From NCBI GenBank assembly GCA_009741485.1, contig CM019217.1, positions 40,404,006 to 40,468,005 of the forward strand: a stretch of 64,000 bases of DNA. The letters are read 5' to 3'. Positions 37,887 to 51,120 of the stretch are shown piece after piece. Under the pieces are notes generated by a model. It had not been told where the DNA came from, made no database searches, and saw only the letters and a program-made list of their open reading frames with translations. How positions within the stretch are numbered: the stretch's first letter is position 1; the number at the start of each line of letters is the position of its first letter. Source of the DNA: Malurus cyaneus samueli. Its lineage: Eukaryota; Chordata; Aves; Passeriformes; Maluridae. A program made the position numbers and the translations under genes.

Positions 37887-40800
37887 AAAAAAAAACCAAA
37901 ACAAACCTACTATTGTTTGTAGTTATTCTGTAGTAACACAATGTACCCCTACTGTAGAATTAGCCTCAAAGGTAATGAAAACAGAAACTTTGTTTACAAT
38001 GCAAACAAATGAAACAAGAATTGCAATGTATTTTCACCATAGTTTATTATATGACTAATGGTAACTTTTCATTATAAAATATCAAACAAGCAAGTAACTT
38101 TGCACTCCCTTTTTAATCAGTTTCTGTAATTAATGGTTTATGTTTATTAAATTATTTAAATTTTTGTCACATGTCAAGGACAATCTACCATATGTTTTAC
38201 ACTAATTAGTGCTTTTTTTATTTTAGGAATTCCATTAATTCAGCAGATACTTTTTAAATAGAGCCAGCATGCCAAAGAGGCTTTGAGTTTTGCAGACAAA
38301 ATAAGGCTCCTCTTTATGAGCAGCCCACTCTGGCAGACACATACCAAGATACTCAGCAGATGATTCAGGCAGACAGATAAGTGAAGTTCTGGATGCAACA
38401 GTTGTGTTGTTTGTCTTTTGAAAAACACAGAATTAAGTGGAAGTTACTATGTTTCCATGTGCAAAATCCAAGGTTTATAAACACTAATTTTTTTCAAAAA
38501 GGAAAAAGAAAATCATGATACATATTAAAATGGGGCTAAGAAATGAGATTTGCTGCTTCTTAAGTGGTTGGCATATTTTCTTTGTCCTAGAATGTCATCT
38601 ACCTTTACAGATCAGGTCTGATCTTTTTTATAAAGAAAGATTTGGAATCAAGAAGTAAACTAAGAGTCCCTTCGACCATCCTTCTCTGCACCCCTTATCG
38701 CTAATATGAAGCCTTTCTAAATATGACTTGATACTATGCCAACCTTATTTAGTAAGCATTGCATTTCTGAAAAACGAAGATGTCAAAATGTTGGGGTATT
38801 TTAAGAGGTGTTGATAGTATTTCTGTGTTAAGACAAAAAAGCAAGTAACACTAGAAAGGGAGCTTTTATACCTTGGAAAAGCATTGGTGTATATTTAAAT
38901 AAGTTTCTTTTATAGATTTATATTCCAAATAGTTTATAAATTCTCATTTGTGACAATAGAACTTTGTATGGTCAACCATTTGTGATTTTTTTTTAGTTCA
39001 CAAACATAGCAGGAAATCTGACATTGTCTCCACTTTCATCCACCATACTTTGAAAAGTTTACTTTAAATTCAGTCTTTTGGGCACACAGGAAAGGTTTCT
39101 TTACAGTTCTAATCTGTTCTGCATTGATACATTTCATCAGGCTGATACAGTAGAATGCAACAAAAAAGCATAAAATACCATGCAACGTTTCTGATTATTT
39201 CCTTTGGAGAGTGTTAAATTCAAAACTATTTTGCTATATTTAAGCTGATAGAAATATCCTGGAATGCAAAATGGTTGGTTCTGTTTACAGATGACTCATA
39301 GTCATAGCTAACAATATAGTATTGTAGTTCATGTAGTCATTCCATGTATATATAAAAAATTCCTTCAGTTGTTAACACATTGGGTGAAAATATTTTGTTT
39401 GTATATTGTAATGCAATACATGAGCAAACTAATACAATTATGTGTAATAGTGGATTTATGAAGTCCTCCACAAAAGTGTTTATGTGTAGGTATGTTTTAC
39501 TTGATGCCACAATGCTTGCACATTTACATATTTTCTAGCAGTATATGGGGAGAATTTTGTTGTTTTCAGGCCAACTTGCATTAACAGTCTAGTACACTGC
39601 ACAAATGCAGGTGGAAATAAATGTCATTATGAACAATTTGTTTACTGTTTCAAATGTTCATTTACCTCTCTAACATTGCAGGACACTGAACAATTTTTTT
39701 ATTTGTTTGTATGTTTCCCATCAGGATGAGCAGTTCCTATTTCCCTGAGCGTCTGAAATTAATTTTCCTAAGTTATAGGTGCATTGGCTCACTAGCATAA
39801 TTCATTGCTTTTTAGTGATTTTCTGCAGAAAATATTTCACATAATTTATCTTTCAGTGTTAAGGAGGAATCTGTATTTAATTCACCCTCAGTATAAATTT
39901 TTCTGCATTTTTTAACTCTGTGTTTTCTGTTGAAAAGTCTAATATAGGACGGTTTCTCTTGGCAGAAAACAACTTTCTGACTTCCGAGATGCTGCATCCA
40001 GCGTAATCACTGGTTAATTTTGAAATAACTTGAGTGCATAGATTTTTCTTCCCATGTGGATGCTCTTAGCTGCTAACAAGCATCTTGCTTGGCCCACGGA
40101 ATATCACACCAAGGCTGGTCTATGATTTGCTAGCAGAGTTTTTTCTTGCTAGTTTTAATGGCAGCATAAAATTAAAATTTTATTATTTTGAGAAAACAAA
40201 GCTCAAAAGTCTTCAGTTGAAATGAAAAAAATGAAGATATTAAAAAAAATAAGATCTGAAAAGATTTTTTCCTTTAATACCTTTCCTTGAAATCCTAACA
40301 CATTCCATTAAAAATAAACCTCAACAAGTTTTTTTAATGGATAATTTTGTTTCTACTCTAAGTCTTGCCAAGCTTGTTTCACTTTGTTCTTGCTAAAAAG
40401 TAATTCTCATCCTTATCAGGGTTTCTCTTCTCCTTTTATAACGATATTTGATTTTTAATATTGCTTTCCTGCAAGACTACTCTGATCGCATAATCAATTA
40501 TTGGATTAAGTCTTCAGGATCTATTGCAGCTTTGTTGGCAAAAAATTCCATTCTTCTGATTTCAAACTAAAGAAGGAAAAAAGACTAGTGAGTTTTGTGG
40601 AACTAACAGTGTTCGTGGAGCCTATAAGTTGCACTATCTGAATGCTAACTTAATTTGGCTACCTCTTGGCTCTAAATCTTGGTGGCTGCTTGGTATTTTC
40701 GTAAGCCCAGACTGCTAATTTTGAACAAGATTTCTCTGTGTTTACGTTGGCCTATTAAAGGTTATGTTTCACTCTGTGGCTTCTGAAGATATATAAAATA

Positions 40801-42365
40801 AAAATTAAAAGCACATTCCCCTTTAGAAGGCTAGAAGAAAGTACTAGACCAATCTTCTAAACCAAATGCTGACTGTAGTGTAGAATGAAATATGAAAGTA
40901 ATTTTTTTATTACTTTAATTTTAGTATAGAATGAAAATGAGAATGGCATGAAAATTGGTACTAGTAAATTCAGCATGTTGTATCATATCCTGTATTTCAG
41001 GAAATAACATTGATTGTATTGAGGAAATGCTGAATATGTATGAGAAAATACCTTACAATCTAGTACATGACATTTTACTTATTAAATATCTTGCTAGAGT
41101 TTCTAACGTAGTCATGGAAAAATTTGAAAACATGCTTTCCAGACATACAGGTTTTGACATATTTATCTGTTTGAGAAAAACCCAAGAAAAGTCATTGACT
41201 TGGATTTGTAAAATCAGGTTTCAAGGAACAAAAATATTAATTACTGCCCATATTATTTGTTATTTCATAAAATGAAAAAAGTTAAATAAATTATATTTTA
41301 GTTGTCTGAATATTAGATGGCCTTGATCTTAGGTTAATGGTCCCTGTTAAGTCTTAAGTCTTTGCGTTACTGATTATGGCTTTATTTTTAACATCTGTTT
41401 CAAACATACTTTTTAGAGTTTGAACAGGTGTGTGACTGCACAGAATTAATTTCAGTTGTTATTTTTCTGTGTTACTCAAAGATAGTTTCTATCAGTGTTA
41501 CTCTAAAATAATTTAAATGGTAACTGGGCAAAAGGCCATCAAAAGATATACTGCTAAAAGACATATGTATTAGTTGAGTATTAGAAGTATTAACTTTTTT
41601 CTATAAATTTCTATGTATAGTCAGGATGCTTTTAAGACTAAATGAACCTATTAGGAGCACAATAATTACAAATCCTTGGTGTATATAGATAAAGTAAAAC
41701 AGTGCAATTAGTACTGAAAGGTAATCAGTTTTAGCTGATCACTAAAGCACTTTCTTTGTAATCAAAAACTAAATGCTTAAAACTGCATATTAGAAATTGC
41801 AACAAAAGAGAAAAAATTATCTAATTTCCTCTTGTTGAAATTTTAAAAGAAAAATCTATGCTAAAATGGAACAAAATTTAGAAGTGTTTTGCATTTAGCC
41901 TGTTCCTAATGCTGTTTTTACTGGCATTAACTTACATAGCAGCAAATACTTGAAGAATTGCAGTACCCAAGATAAAGAGCGTGTTTTTGAGCAAATATTG
42001 TGTAAAATCAAAGTTTGAAATTTTGGGGACAGATTACTATCTTGAGTAAACTTTCATGCTTCAGAATTATATCGGAGACAAGTCCCAGCTTTATGGGGAC
42101 TTGTGCAGCCGAATTATGAGCATCTCCCAAGGCAGAGGTAAAATGACAGAGATTGCATGGCCCCATTGGATAATGTGTTCCAGCACTTAATCACAGTCAT
42201 TGTGAGGGGGAAAAAGGAGTAGAAAACACTAGGGGGATTTAAAAATGGGTCATATAGGATTCTTTAGGCATCAGGCAAAGTAGAGTTGGTTTTGCTTTGA
42301 AGCAGGGTGGAGGACGAGCTAGGCTGTCTCATTTCGACCATGTATGTCTATGATTTTTGTGATAA

Positions 42366-42409
42366 CTAATTCTGCAAATAATATATTTTTCTGCTTTTAA
42401 TTGCAGCAG
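42366..42409 (+). promoter_or_regulatory. FSTL5: Exon 3 acceptor with NAGNAG tandem sites
   Basis: A branch-like CTAAT at 42366-42370 and a T-rich tract lead to TTGCAGCAG. AG dinucleotides at 42405-42406 and 42408-42409 are both usable. The proximal one keeps a Gln codon at the start of the exon and the distal one removes it without changing frame. Confidence 0.8.
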
Positions 42410-42440
42410 GAAAGGAATCATGAAATCTCAAGAAATAAAG
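42407..42440 (+). CDS. FSTL5: FSTL5 exon 3: 34-nt micro-exon of the N-terminal linker
   Basis: Codons CAG GAA AGG AAT CAT GAA ATC TCA AGA AAT AAA plus one G give QERNHEISRNK and the first base of a Gly codon. The donor is G|GTGAGT, near consensus. It joins exon 2 in phase 0 to give RLRHKQERN..., against RLRHKQEKN...SRVKG in human FSTL5 from memory. The charged linker precedes the Kazal-like module, whose exon is expected downstream. Substitutions from the human linker (K to R, Q to H, S to I, V to N) show it is tolerant of change. Leaving phase 1 means skipping the exon would shift the frame, so inclusion should be constitutive. Confidence 0.92.
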
Positions 42441-45400
42441 GTGAGTGCCACTTATATTTTCATAATGTGGAGATTCTTATAATTATCACAAATGTAACAT
42501 GCATTATTGGTAAAAAAAAATCAATCTGGATGGATTGTTTGCTGAGTATTTTGGTATTTGAAATGACAAAAATATATCCAGGAAAGGAGTTGATATTTAG
42601 AAAGTAAATGTATTACTGCTGTTTTTGGAACTCAGAGATGAACAATGCTGATTGCTGTGCTCTGGATGGGATGGGCTGCACTAAGTTTGTGTCCTTGACT
42701 ATGGCTGGTTATCATACTTCCATAAAACATCAGTACCATCAATTTAGCTTCTCCCTTTCCATTCAGTAAATCTGAAACTGGATGTGATTCCAATTTGTGA
42801 ACAAATTAATCATGTCCTTAATAGGCTGCCTTGCAAAATGACTGCTGTGGGTGTTTTGTGTCTACAATTTATATTTTCATTGCACCTTACCCTGTGCCAG
42901 TGGATAAGCACTATGTGAAACAGAATATCTAGGTTAAAGAAACAGCACTGTATCAAGAAAATGAAGACTTCCAAACCCAAAATTGTGGATTTCATGATTT
43001 TTTTTTCTAATATAAATCCTGCTAAGAGACAGAACAAACAAATCTCTTGGTTAAAAATCAGTAGGCAAGCAATGAAAAGCAAAATTGCCAATAGTGGCAA
43101 AGATTGTTCTCTTGGTATTTTAGTTGTTTATAGAGTTGTTTATATATATCTCTTTTTTTTTTTTAAGTACAGATACTTTAAAAAGAAAACTAAGGGAGGG
43201 TAGGAGAAAGAGCACCAGTTAAATGTTGCAAAGAGAGGAGAGACTTAAGTGGCAAACTAACCTGTATCTTTTTTATTAGCTTAAGAGGCAATCATACCAC
43301 ATGAGTTAGCTGTTCTTAATTCAGTTATTTATGTATCACACTCCTCATTCATCTCAATTTGTTTGCTTTCTCTCACACTGATTCTAAACACAAGCATCTG
43401 AAGGCAAACTAGCCTGATGGTTGATTGGAGTTGGGTCAGGACAATTACATAGTTTATGATGATATGATAATTTACATCATCTGTATGACCTACTGTCCTT
43501 CATTTGAAGAGTGTGGATGGGGAAAGTAACTGAACAAAAAAATCTCTTTAATTTTCAACCAATTTGTGACTTCTAATTTTCTTTTCTGAGGTAATACAAT
43601 ATAAAGTTGATTCTTCTCCAGATGTAGTGAGTGTATCCATGTTGCAGTGTTCAAAAGCCTTTCCTCTCTTATGATTTAATACAAATTGTAAAAAAGACAG
43701 TGTAAACTCAGATTAGATTGCAGGAATAAGGTATGTGTGAATACTGAAGGATTCTGAATGGGCCAGTCTGTGGATTTGAGTGATTTATATCAGTTATCTA
43801 GGATGTTTGACATCATATATATGATGCCTTTCTCTCACACCCCTCCCATGCTGTTGTCAGGTGGTCATTTTGGTACGTATGTGAGCAACAAGTAAAAGCA
43901 GGAACAAACTAAGGAGTCAGATGGGAGTGCCCATTTTATTCATTAGCTGTTAGTTTAGTCAACTAACCATGGAAACAATTTTCAAAGGATTATAAAATAT
44001 CGTCCACAACTACAACCAAATGAACCCATTAAACTCCAGTTGGAGGGAGACGTCCCTGTCTCCACACAGGCAGTGAAATTGGTGCTTAGCTGCACAAAAT
44101 TTGTTGTGATTATATCTGTAACCTCACTTGAGCACATTTTTAACCTACTAAACTTCCCACAAGATGTGTTTGACTCTACCTAAACTGACAATCCAACTTG
44201 GAAGATTTCAGTGGTCTGGAAGACTCTTTCATGCACAGAATACTCTTTGGAACTCATATCCGTATCTACAGATATACTTGATTGCATAATGTTATTTTGA
44301 GGTGGGTTTATGATTGGGTTTTTTGTGGTGTTCTCTTTTCATATTCTTTAAATTTATTATTTGTTTTCAAGTGTTCTTTTTCCATATATTTACAAAGTTT
44401 CAGAAAGATATTTTTTTCACTTACAGCATATAAAATCTTAAAACTTCTATTTAAAATGCGGGTTGGTTCAGATGAAACAAGACTAAATTAATGTTTCAGC
44501 ATAAGCATTTTTGTCTTATCAGTGCATGTAACTCACCTCCACATGCAATATCTAAATGTTTTGTGCTCTGCTTCTCTGTTCTTGTGAGATAGGCAAATTT
44601 TCCTCAGCTTCTTAGGACAGGGTTCTAACAATGTTTCTTACACTGCATATTTTAGCCACTCCATATGGTAAAAGGACAAAATGTTTTCTGTCATTTCTTA
44701 CATGTCCTGACACCTTCAGAAGCAGTGTTGTCCTCTTAATTCAGAGGACAATTACAGTTCATGCTACCAAGTGAAATGCTGGCATCTCTGTTGTGCCTCA
44801 TAACTTCCATTGATATCACTATTTCAGCATCTAATTTTTATTAATAATTTCATTAGATTGTGGTTTTTTATGAGGGGAGGGTATTGAAGCAGAATTCAAG
44901 TAAAATGCTTTTTGACTTCAGCAGGATCAAGATATTGGTAAAAATGACAATTTTTTTATCTTATATTATAAATGACATTTTTCATTTTACCTAACTTATT
45001 GCTATAAAATTAATCTGATTCCAATTCTTTTTTTTAAAAAGGATGTTTTTATTGTTCTGTAGCATTGTTTTTTTTCTCCTGACCCACTTGTTTTTCCCAT
45101 CTGTTACTTCTGTTTTCAGCCTCTAAGTCAATCACACCAGAATAGAAGGCAATACTCAAACACACCCCGTTCTGACACTAATCCCATCTCGTTCTGATCT
45201 GTGATATTCTTCTTCTTGTTTTGCTTAACAGATCACAGATCTTTTTGTACAAACTGTTTGAGAAGGGCAAAACTGCTTTTATGTAATATACTGTGTTAAC
45301 ATAATACAATTTTAGTGTATGTTGGCAAACTTCCTTACACTTCTGAGAATTTTGTGTATGTGAAAATGATTATCACCAGGGCAAAATACAAATGAAATTA

Positions 45401-48400
45401 GTATTTTATTTCTACAATTATTTCTACAAGTATTTTATTACACACTTCTATAATATGAAAAAAATAACAAGGCAGTCACCAACTAAACCTTGCTAACATT
45501 TAGTTGTTGGCTTGAAGTCAGCAGCCCTTCGTTCTTCCTTACCTTTCTTTTACAGTGTTAACTCCTTCAGAATTCAAGAATAAAAGAAAATAGAGTCTTT
45601 TATTCTAAACCTATGGTGGAAGATAAAGTAGATATTTTTTTCTGATGATTTAGAAACATCAGAAATTGTGTTACATTTTAAGCAATGTAAAGTATTTTCT
45701 TCCCAGCCTATCCTTGACTTTAGAGACATTAATTTGCTTTTAATAAAGAATATTATAAAGTTTAATTTCTGACTTAATATAAAACATATAATAAAATAAT
45801 TTCTGACAATATTATTCTGAAAATCTTCTACTTCTGAAGTACCAGAAGGTTGACTAGTGACACATACCAACTATTTGTCAAACCTGAAAGGCATCTCAGT
45901 TCCTTTTCTTAGAAAAAACACTGGCATGCAGGAAATTATGAGCCACAAAATATTTCAGTTAGCTGGTAGCATTTGAGATCAGTTCCTAAGATCACTCACA
46001 GTTTGAATTACAATAGTTTTCTTTTTTGAGAATTTAGAAATCTGTTTCAGTATAGAGAAACAATGTGTAATATATTTCTAAGAAACCCCAGCAAAATTGG
46101 ATAGAAAAAAAAAATCTGAATTTAATCTGAGAGTAAGGTGATGGTTTTGTTGATACTGAAGAATCATATAGTGTAACCTAGTTGTGTAGCTTTGGCTATT
46201 CGTTTTAGGAACTTAAGGAACCCTTTTGGAAAGAGAAAAAGTGCTTCACCTATGACATGGAAAGTATGTACTTTTCATAGCCTTTTCAAAATCTGCATGC
46301 AAATAATTTTAATTAGATTAGCTTGAAGAGTTTTACTTCATTTAAGTACACTTAAGTGCCAAATGTTTATATGTTTTTAAAATGTTTGCTAGCTACTATT
46401 GATCAGAGCTTTGAACTTTACTAACACTCAAAATGAAACTGTTTAGAGAATTTTGACTGACATAATTTTAATTACAACTTGAATTTCTAATTGTACTCAA
46501 TGCTTCTCATTTTATGCTTACCTTAATAATCTGAACGTAAAACCATTGTTGACTCACAGATTAGTTTCAAAAACATAATTCTCTATGATTTTGAACATAT
46601 TGCCAGGCTCTTCTGATATCATTAACAAACATCTGTTCCTTTTATAATCTTTAGCAACCAAAATTAGAGAGGAAATCATATAGGCATCACTTGCATATCT
46701 TACTTGCTTTTTACTCCTTTAAAAGATAGCATACCTGCACAACACTTATGGCCTATTTTGGGATTCCAGATTGGTGTAATCTTTTTCTACACAATGATGA
46801 ATATACAGAGAAGTAAAGAAAAGCTTAAGAAATCTCAAAATTGAAAGAATTTAAGGGACAAAATCAGTCAGGCCTTATTTGAAGAATAACTTCAAGTGAA
46901 ATCATATATGGAGATACTCTCAAATACCAGTGGGTGAACAAACTGTTAGGTCTATCCTGCAATCATCTGGCTGTTAGTACCTTTGATAATGGACAAAGCT
47001 ACATTTGTTATGATGGAGAATACATGATATCAGCATCCCTTGTCGTGTTAAACCCATTAACTGTGGCAAAAAATACAGTTCATTACATTCTGTAATGTAT
47101 CCAGAGATTCATTGTGTCTACTCAAGCAAATGATTCTTAATTCTTATTTCAACAGACCTGTATTAATTGTGTATGGTCAGAATCTGAACCACAATCCTCC
47201 TGGATTGAGCTGACAAATGTTTTAGTTTGTTGCACTATAGTAGCTTCTCTACTAGATAAGTATATTTCAGAAAAAAAATGTAGTGTTTTAGAGAGTATGT
47301 GTAGCAGCAAACAGGTTAGTAAATGTTTGTCCAAGACTGCTGTTTTCATTGAAATGCAGGTACTAAATAATCTGACCTGCACTTCTAGTTCTGAAGTTCT
47401 TGTCATTATGTTCCAACTTACCTGAGTAAATAAACTTTCAAGAGCTGTATGAGGATTGTTTGAATTAAGAATTCCAAATACAATCCCCTTTATCCTGTTC
47501 CATCCTCCTCCAAGGCCTAGTCAACTAAAACTCCAATCTCTTGTTACTTAAGAATTGCCATAAGAAACAGAGTTTTGTTTCACACCTGAATAATTCTCCT
47601 TTCCGTATCATATAAAAGACCTACAGACACAGTGTTATTAACTGAATGTTTCAGGGGTTTCTTTATTTATTCTTATATTGGAATGGGTTTAGAATAATTA
47701 ACACTTATAAAAATTTTAACAGTAAGTTCTGAATCAATTCAGAATTGATTGCTTGGCTGCAAAGTTTCCAAGTCCATTTTTGCTATGAGTAAATTTATAT
47801 ATAATGAAAAAGATAGTAGCTAAAAACCAAAAGAGTCAGGATGAAATGTAAGATTTTTTTATAGGTTATGCAAAAATTCACAGCTGTCAGTGTATATTCA
47901 AAAAATCAATTCTGATAATCAGATGCATTTGTATTTTTTCTTAAATGCACATCCATTATTTCTGTCATTATTTAAAGCTGCGTAAGGGGATGCACATGTA
48001 TTCTGATAACCACTACAGAGGAAACTACTGATATTTATTACATATAATTAAAATACCTATTGTATGATAATGAATATATATGATCCTTTATACATTATAT
48101 GATAAGGTATATATAATGCTAGGGTAGAAAATGTGAAAGCAAAAATGTTCTACAGCTGTGCTTTATTGCTTTCATAAAAGGATGAAATTCATGTGAGATG
48201 TGTCTGTTTTGTTAGCAGCTTTAGGAGTTATACATACAAAGAATTTCTTTCTTCGCTGGATTTTCTTTGTGGCAGAGAAATGTACATCAACCAAATGACT
48301 TTGGTTTTCTTCTCATTTGTAATATTCATGACTTTTGGAAACTTGGAAGGGAAAAAGATGGTCTTTGTCAAAATTCCAGGAAAGAACTCTTCTCCAAAAT

Positions 48401-50599
48401 GATAAATCTACACTAACAAGAGACACAATGGTTATTTCTGCATGTAGTAGCATAGTAGAACTAACATAAGAGATTGGTATCTCTGTCTTATTTTTTTAAA
48501 AAAAATTGATCCATTTCCTCCTAAAATTTAGGTTGCATTCTATTAAATTATTAAATCTATTTCAAAGTAGATATTGTGAACTTGACAAGAGAGAATAAGT
48601 TCAGTGGTATTCATGAAGTTTCTCTCTGTAGTGCACAAACAATGTGAAGAGATACAGCAGAGAAGAGATTCAACACCGGCAGGGGAGGGTAGTGCTGAAT
48701 GCTGACTGGAATGCATACTCACTTCTATTAAGACTTTAGTAGCTTTAAAGAAGTCACTCAGAGGATGAATGTAGCAATTTTGGTTTAAATTTAAATGTAT
48801 TGCTAGTCTGAATTTTAATGATGTGTGACCCACAAAAGACTTTGAATAGCAGTACAGTTTGATTTTTTTTTTAAATGTAAATTTTGTTTTAAAGCTTCCA
48901 TGTAAAAGTAGATACTGTTTAACTTGAACATTACAGTGAAAGTGTTTTGGGTAATTTCTTGTGTCATTTCAGGAGTAAGCTGAGAAGAGTTAATGAATAT
49001 GACTTGACTTTAAGTTAGTCTATTCTTTTATTATTAATAATGTTGAGGTTTTAAAATTAAAAATTAATGCTAAAACCTTGTGATTTTATATATTAAAATT
49101 CTTCTTAGTGCTTAAAACAATGTGTATTTTCAATAATGGCTTTTGTTTACCTCTTTCTTTCATCTTAAAAGAGGTACACAAACTACAGATGGCTTTTTGA
49201 AGTAACTTTAATTAGCTCTTGAGCACTGGAGACTTGCACTAAATTCACAGAAAAAGTATACTTGGATCCTTTAATACAGATATATATGTACATTAGTGCA
49301 GTGTCTGCAGGCTATGGATGTGTCATGTTCCTGACACGTAGTAAATATTCTTTTGGTTACACTAACAGTAGAAATCTAAATGTAAATGGGTCATTTCCTG
49401 TGAAGCCTAGCTGGTTCCAGATATTACCTACCTCTTCTGGGTACCCTACTCCTTTGCAGAACCTTCATTCTCAGAATGGAGAGCAAAATTTGATTTGTAT
49501 CAACATCACAGATATCTTAGATCAGTTTGGCATATCATAGATGAAGAAAGCTATTTCACACTACTTGTGATGTACCAGGCAATTGTTACAACCAAAACCA
49601 AATGAGAATGATAAAAAGTGCAGCTGATGTTTTGTGTAACAGATCATTGAAGCAAGATAATCTTCCTATCTTAACAACTTGAAGTTTTCCTTTTAGAATA
49701 GATTTTCAAAAAGCACACTGCATGTCATAAACAATCCTAATGCTGTCAAATGAAAAAAAAACCTTGCATTTTATTTGCAAATAGGTATACAATGTAATAG
49801 CTAAAAAAATTCATATTAGAAATTTTGGGAGAACAACTTCTGTTTGGTGGGTTTTATTTGCCTATAGCATAACCCTTGCTTTATCAGTAGATCTCAGTAT
49901 ATCTCAATGTGTTTACATAAAATAGACTGCCGTGATACCTTGTTAGTGAATGGAAAGGAAGCTATGATATTTATATTACTGAAAAAGATATACATAGAGT
50001 TCATTTTAAAAATCCACAAACATCTTTACAAGCACTATGATAATTTATTTTTAGATATGAACCTAAAATCCAATATAGGCAATAGTTCAGTTAAGCTATT
50101 CATAAAGAAGTGTTCAAAGTTTAGAAAGTGTTGTCATGAAAGAAAAAGGGGAGTTGAGGAGAAATACATAACATTCAGAAGCAAAAGATCTGGTATATAT
50201 ACTGTATTTCAGAAATAAGTTCTATTTAATATTTTTTAAAAAGAAATATCTATACACAGATATCTTTTTCTCTCAAGTATGACACTACTGGTTTTTATTG
50301 TATATTTTTAACACTAATATCTGTCAACATAACTTGCATATACGTGCTGTTTACAGGCTATAAACTTTTAAGAATATTTTTGCAGAAAAAAGCCTGACAC
50401 ATTTTTGTTACATACAAGGAATTTCCATACTTCTGCTATCTAAAACAGAATTACTTTTTCCATTCATGGGGAATGGTTCAAAATACTGTTGATTATACAT
50501 TAAAAACACATTTTCTCCTATCAAATAAGTCTTGCAAGCAACTTAAAGGACAATCAGAATTTACACAAACTTGAAAAATGAGTCTGTTGAACATAATTT

Positions 50600-51120
50600 C
50601 CACCTCCACTCTCACTCCCAATTATGTAGCACTGTATGTCATTCAGATGCTGGTTGAGACAATTACAATATTCATTTTTTGCTTTTGTCTTTGAATGTCA
50701 GGGGTTGATATGTTTCATTATCATTAAGGTCGTGTTCTAGTTTACTCCAAGCACACTCTTTTGCCACTTGCTTTAGGCACCAGAACATGATTAACAGTGT
50801 CAGATCCTGTTAACGTTTACATCGTAACTGAGAGCAGATATTACAGTGAAGTGCAAATTAAAGACTGCTAAAGTGCCTGCCACTAACAATTATGGTAGGG
50901 CAGTATAAAATTTCTCATTTGTTTCCAAAGGTCAGATTAATAAAGCTGCGTGGCACATTATCATAAAGGGTGGGCCCAGCTGTCTGTTTAGATTATTCTT
51001 AAGAGTCCAGTGTTTCTAAGGAAACTTTGCAAGGAATGAATGCATCCATTTTAACTAGCAGTTTAAATGTGGGTGATTATTATACCTTATTCTGAAGGGA
51101 TCCGAGCCAGAGGTTGCTGT
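50600..51120. promoter_or_regulatory. Candidate conserved non-coding element in intron 3
   Basis: This is a non-repetitive patch with balanced composition and several motif-like words: AACAATTATGG, GGTCAGATTAATAAAG, CACATTATCATAAAGGG and CCCAGCTGTCTG (an E-box). It stands out by texture from the surrounding AT-rich intron. No alignment supports it yet. Confidence 0.22.

Noticed and set aside
40955..41275. 106-codon plus-strand ORF as an alternative FSTL5 exon
   Set aside because: An acceptor-like TTTCAG precedes it, but there is no matching donor, no family similarity and no Kazal-type cysteine pattern.
49262..49540. 92-codon plus-strand ORF as the next FSTL5 exon
   Set aside because: The translation does not contain the expected follistatin/Kazal cysteine spacing or any FSTL5 motif.
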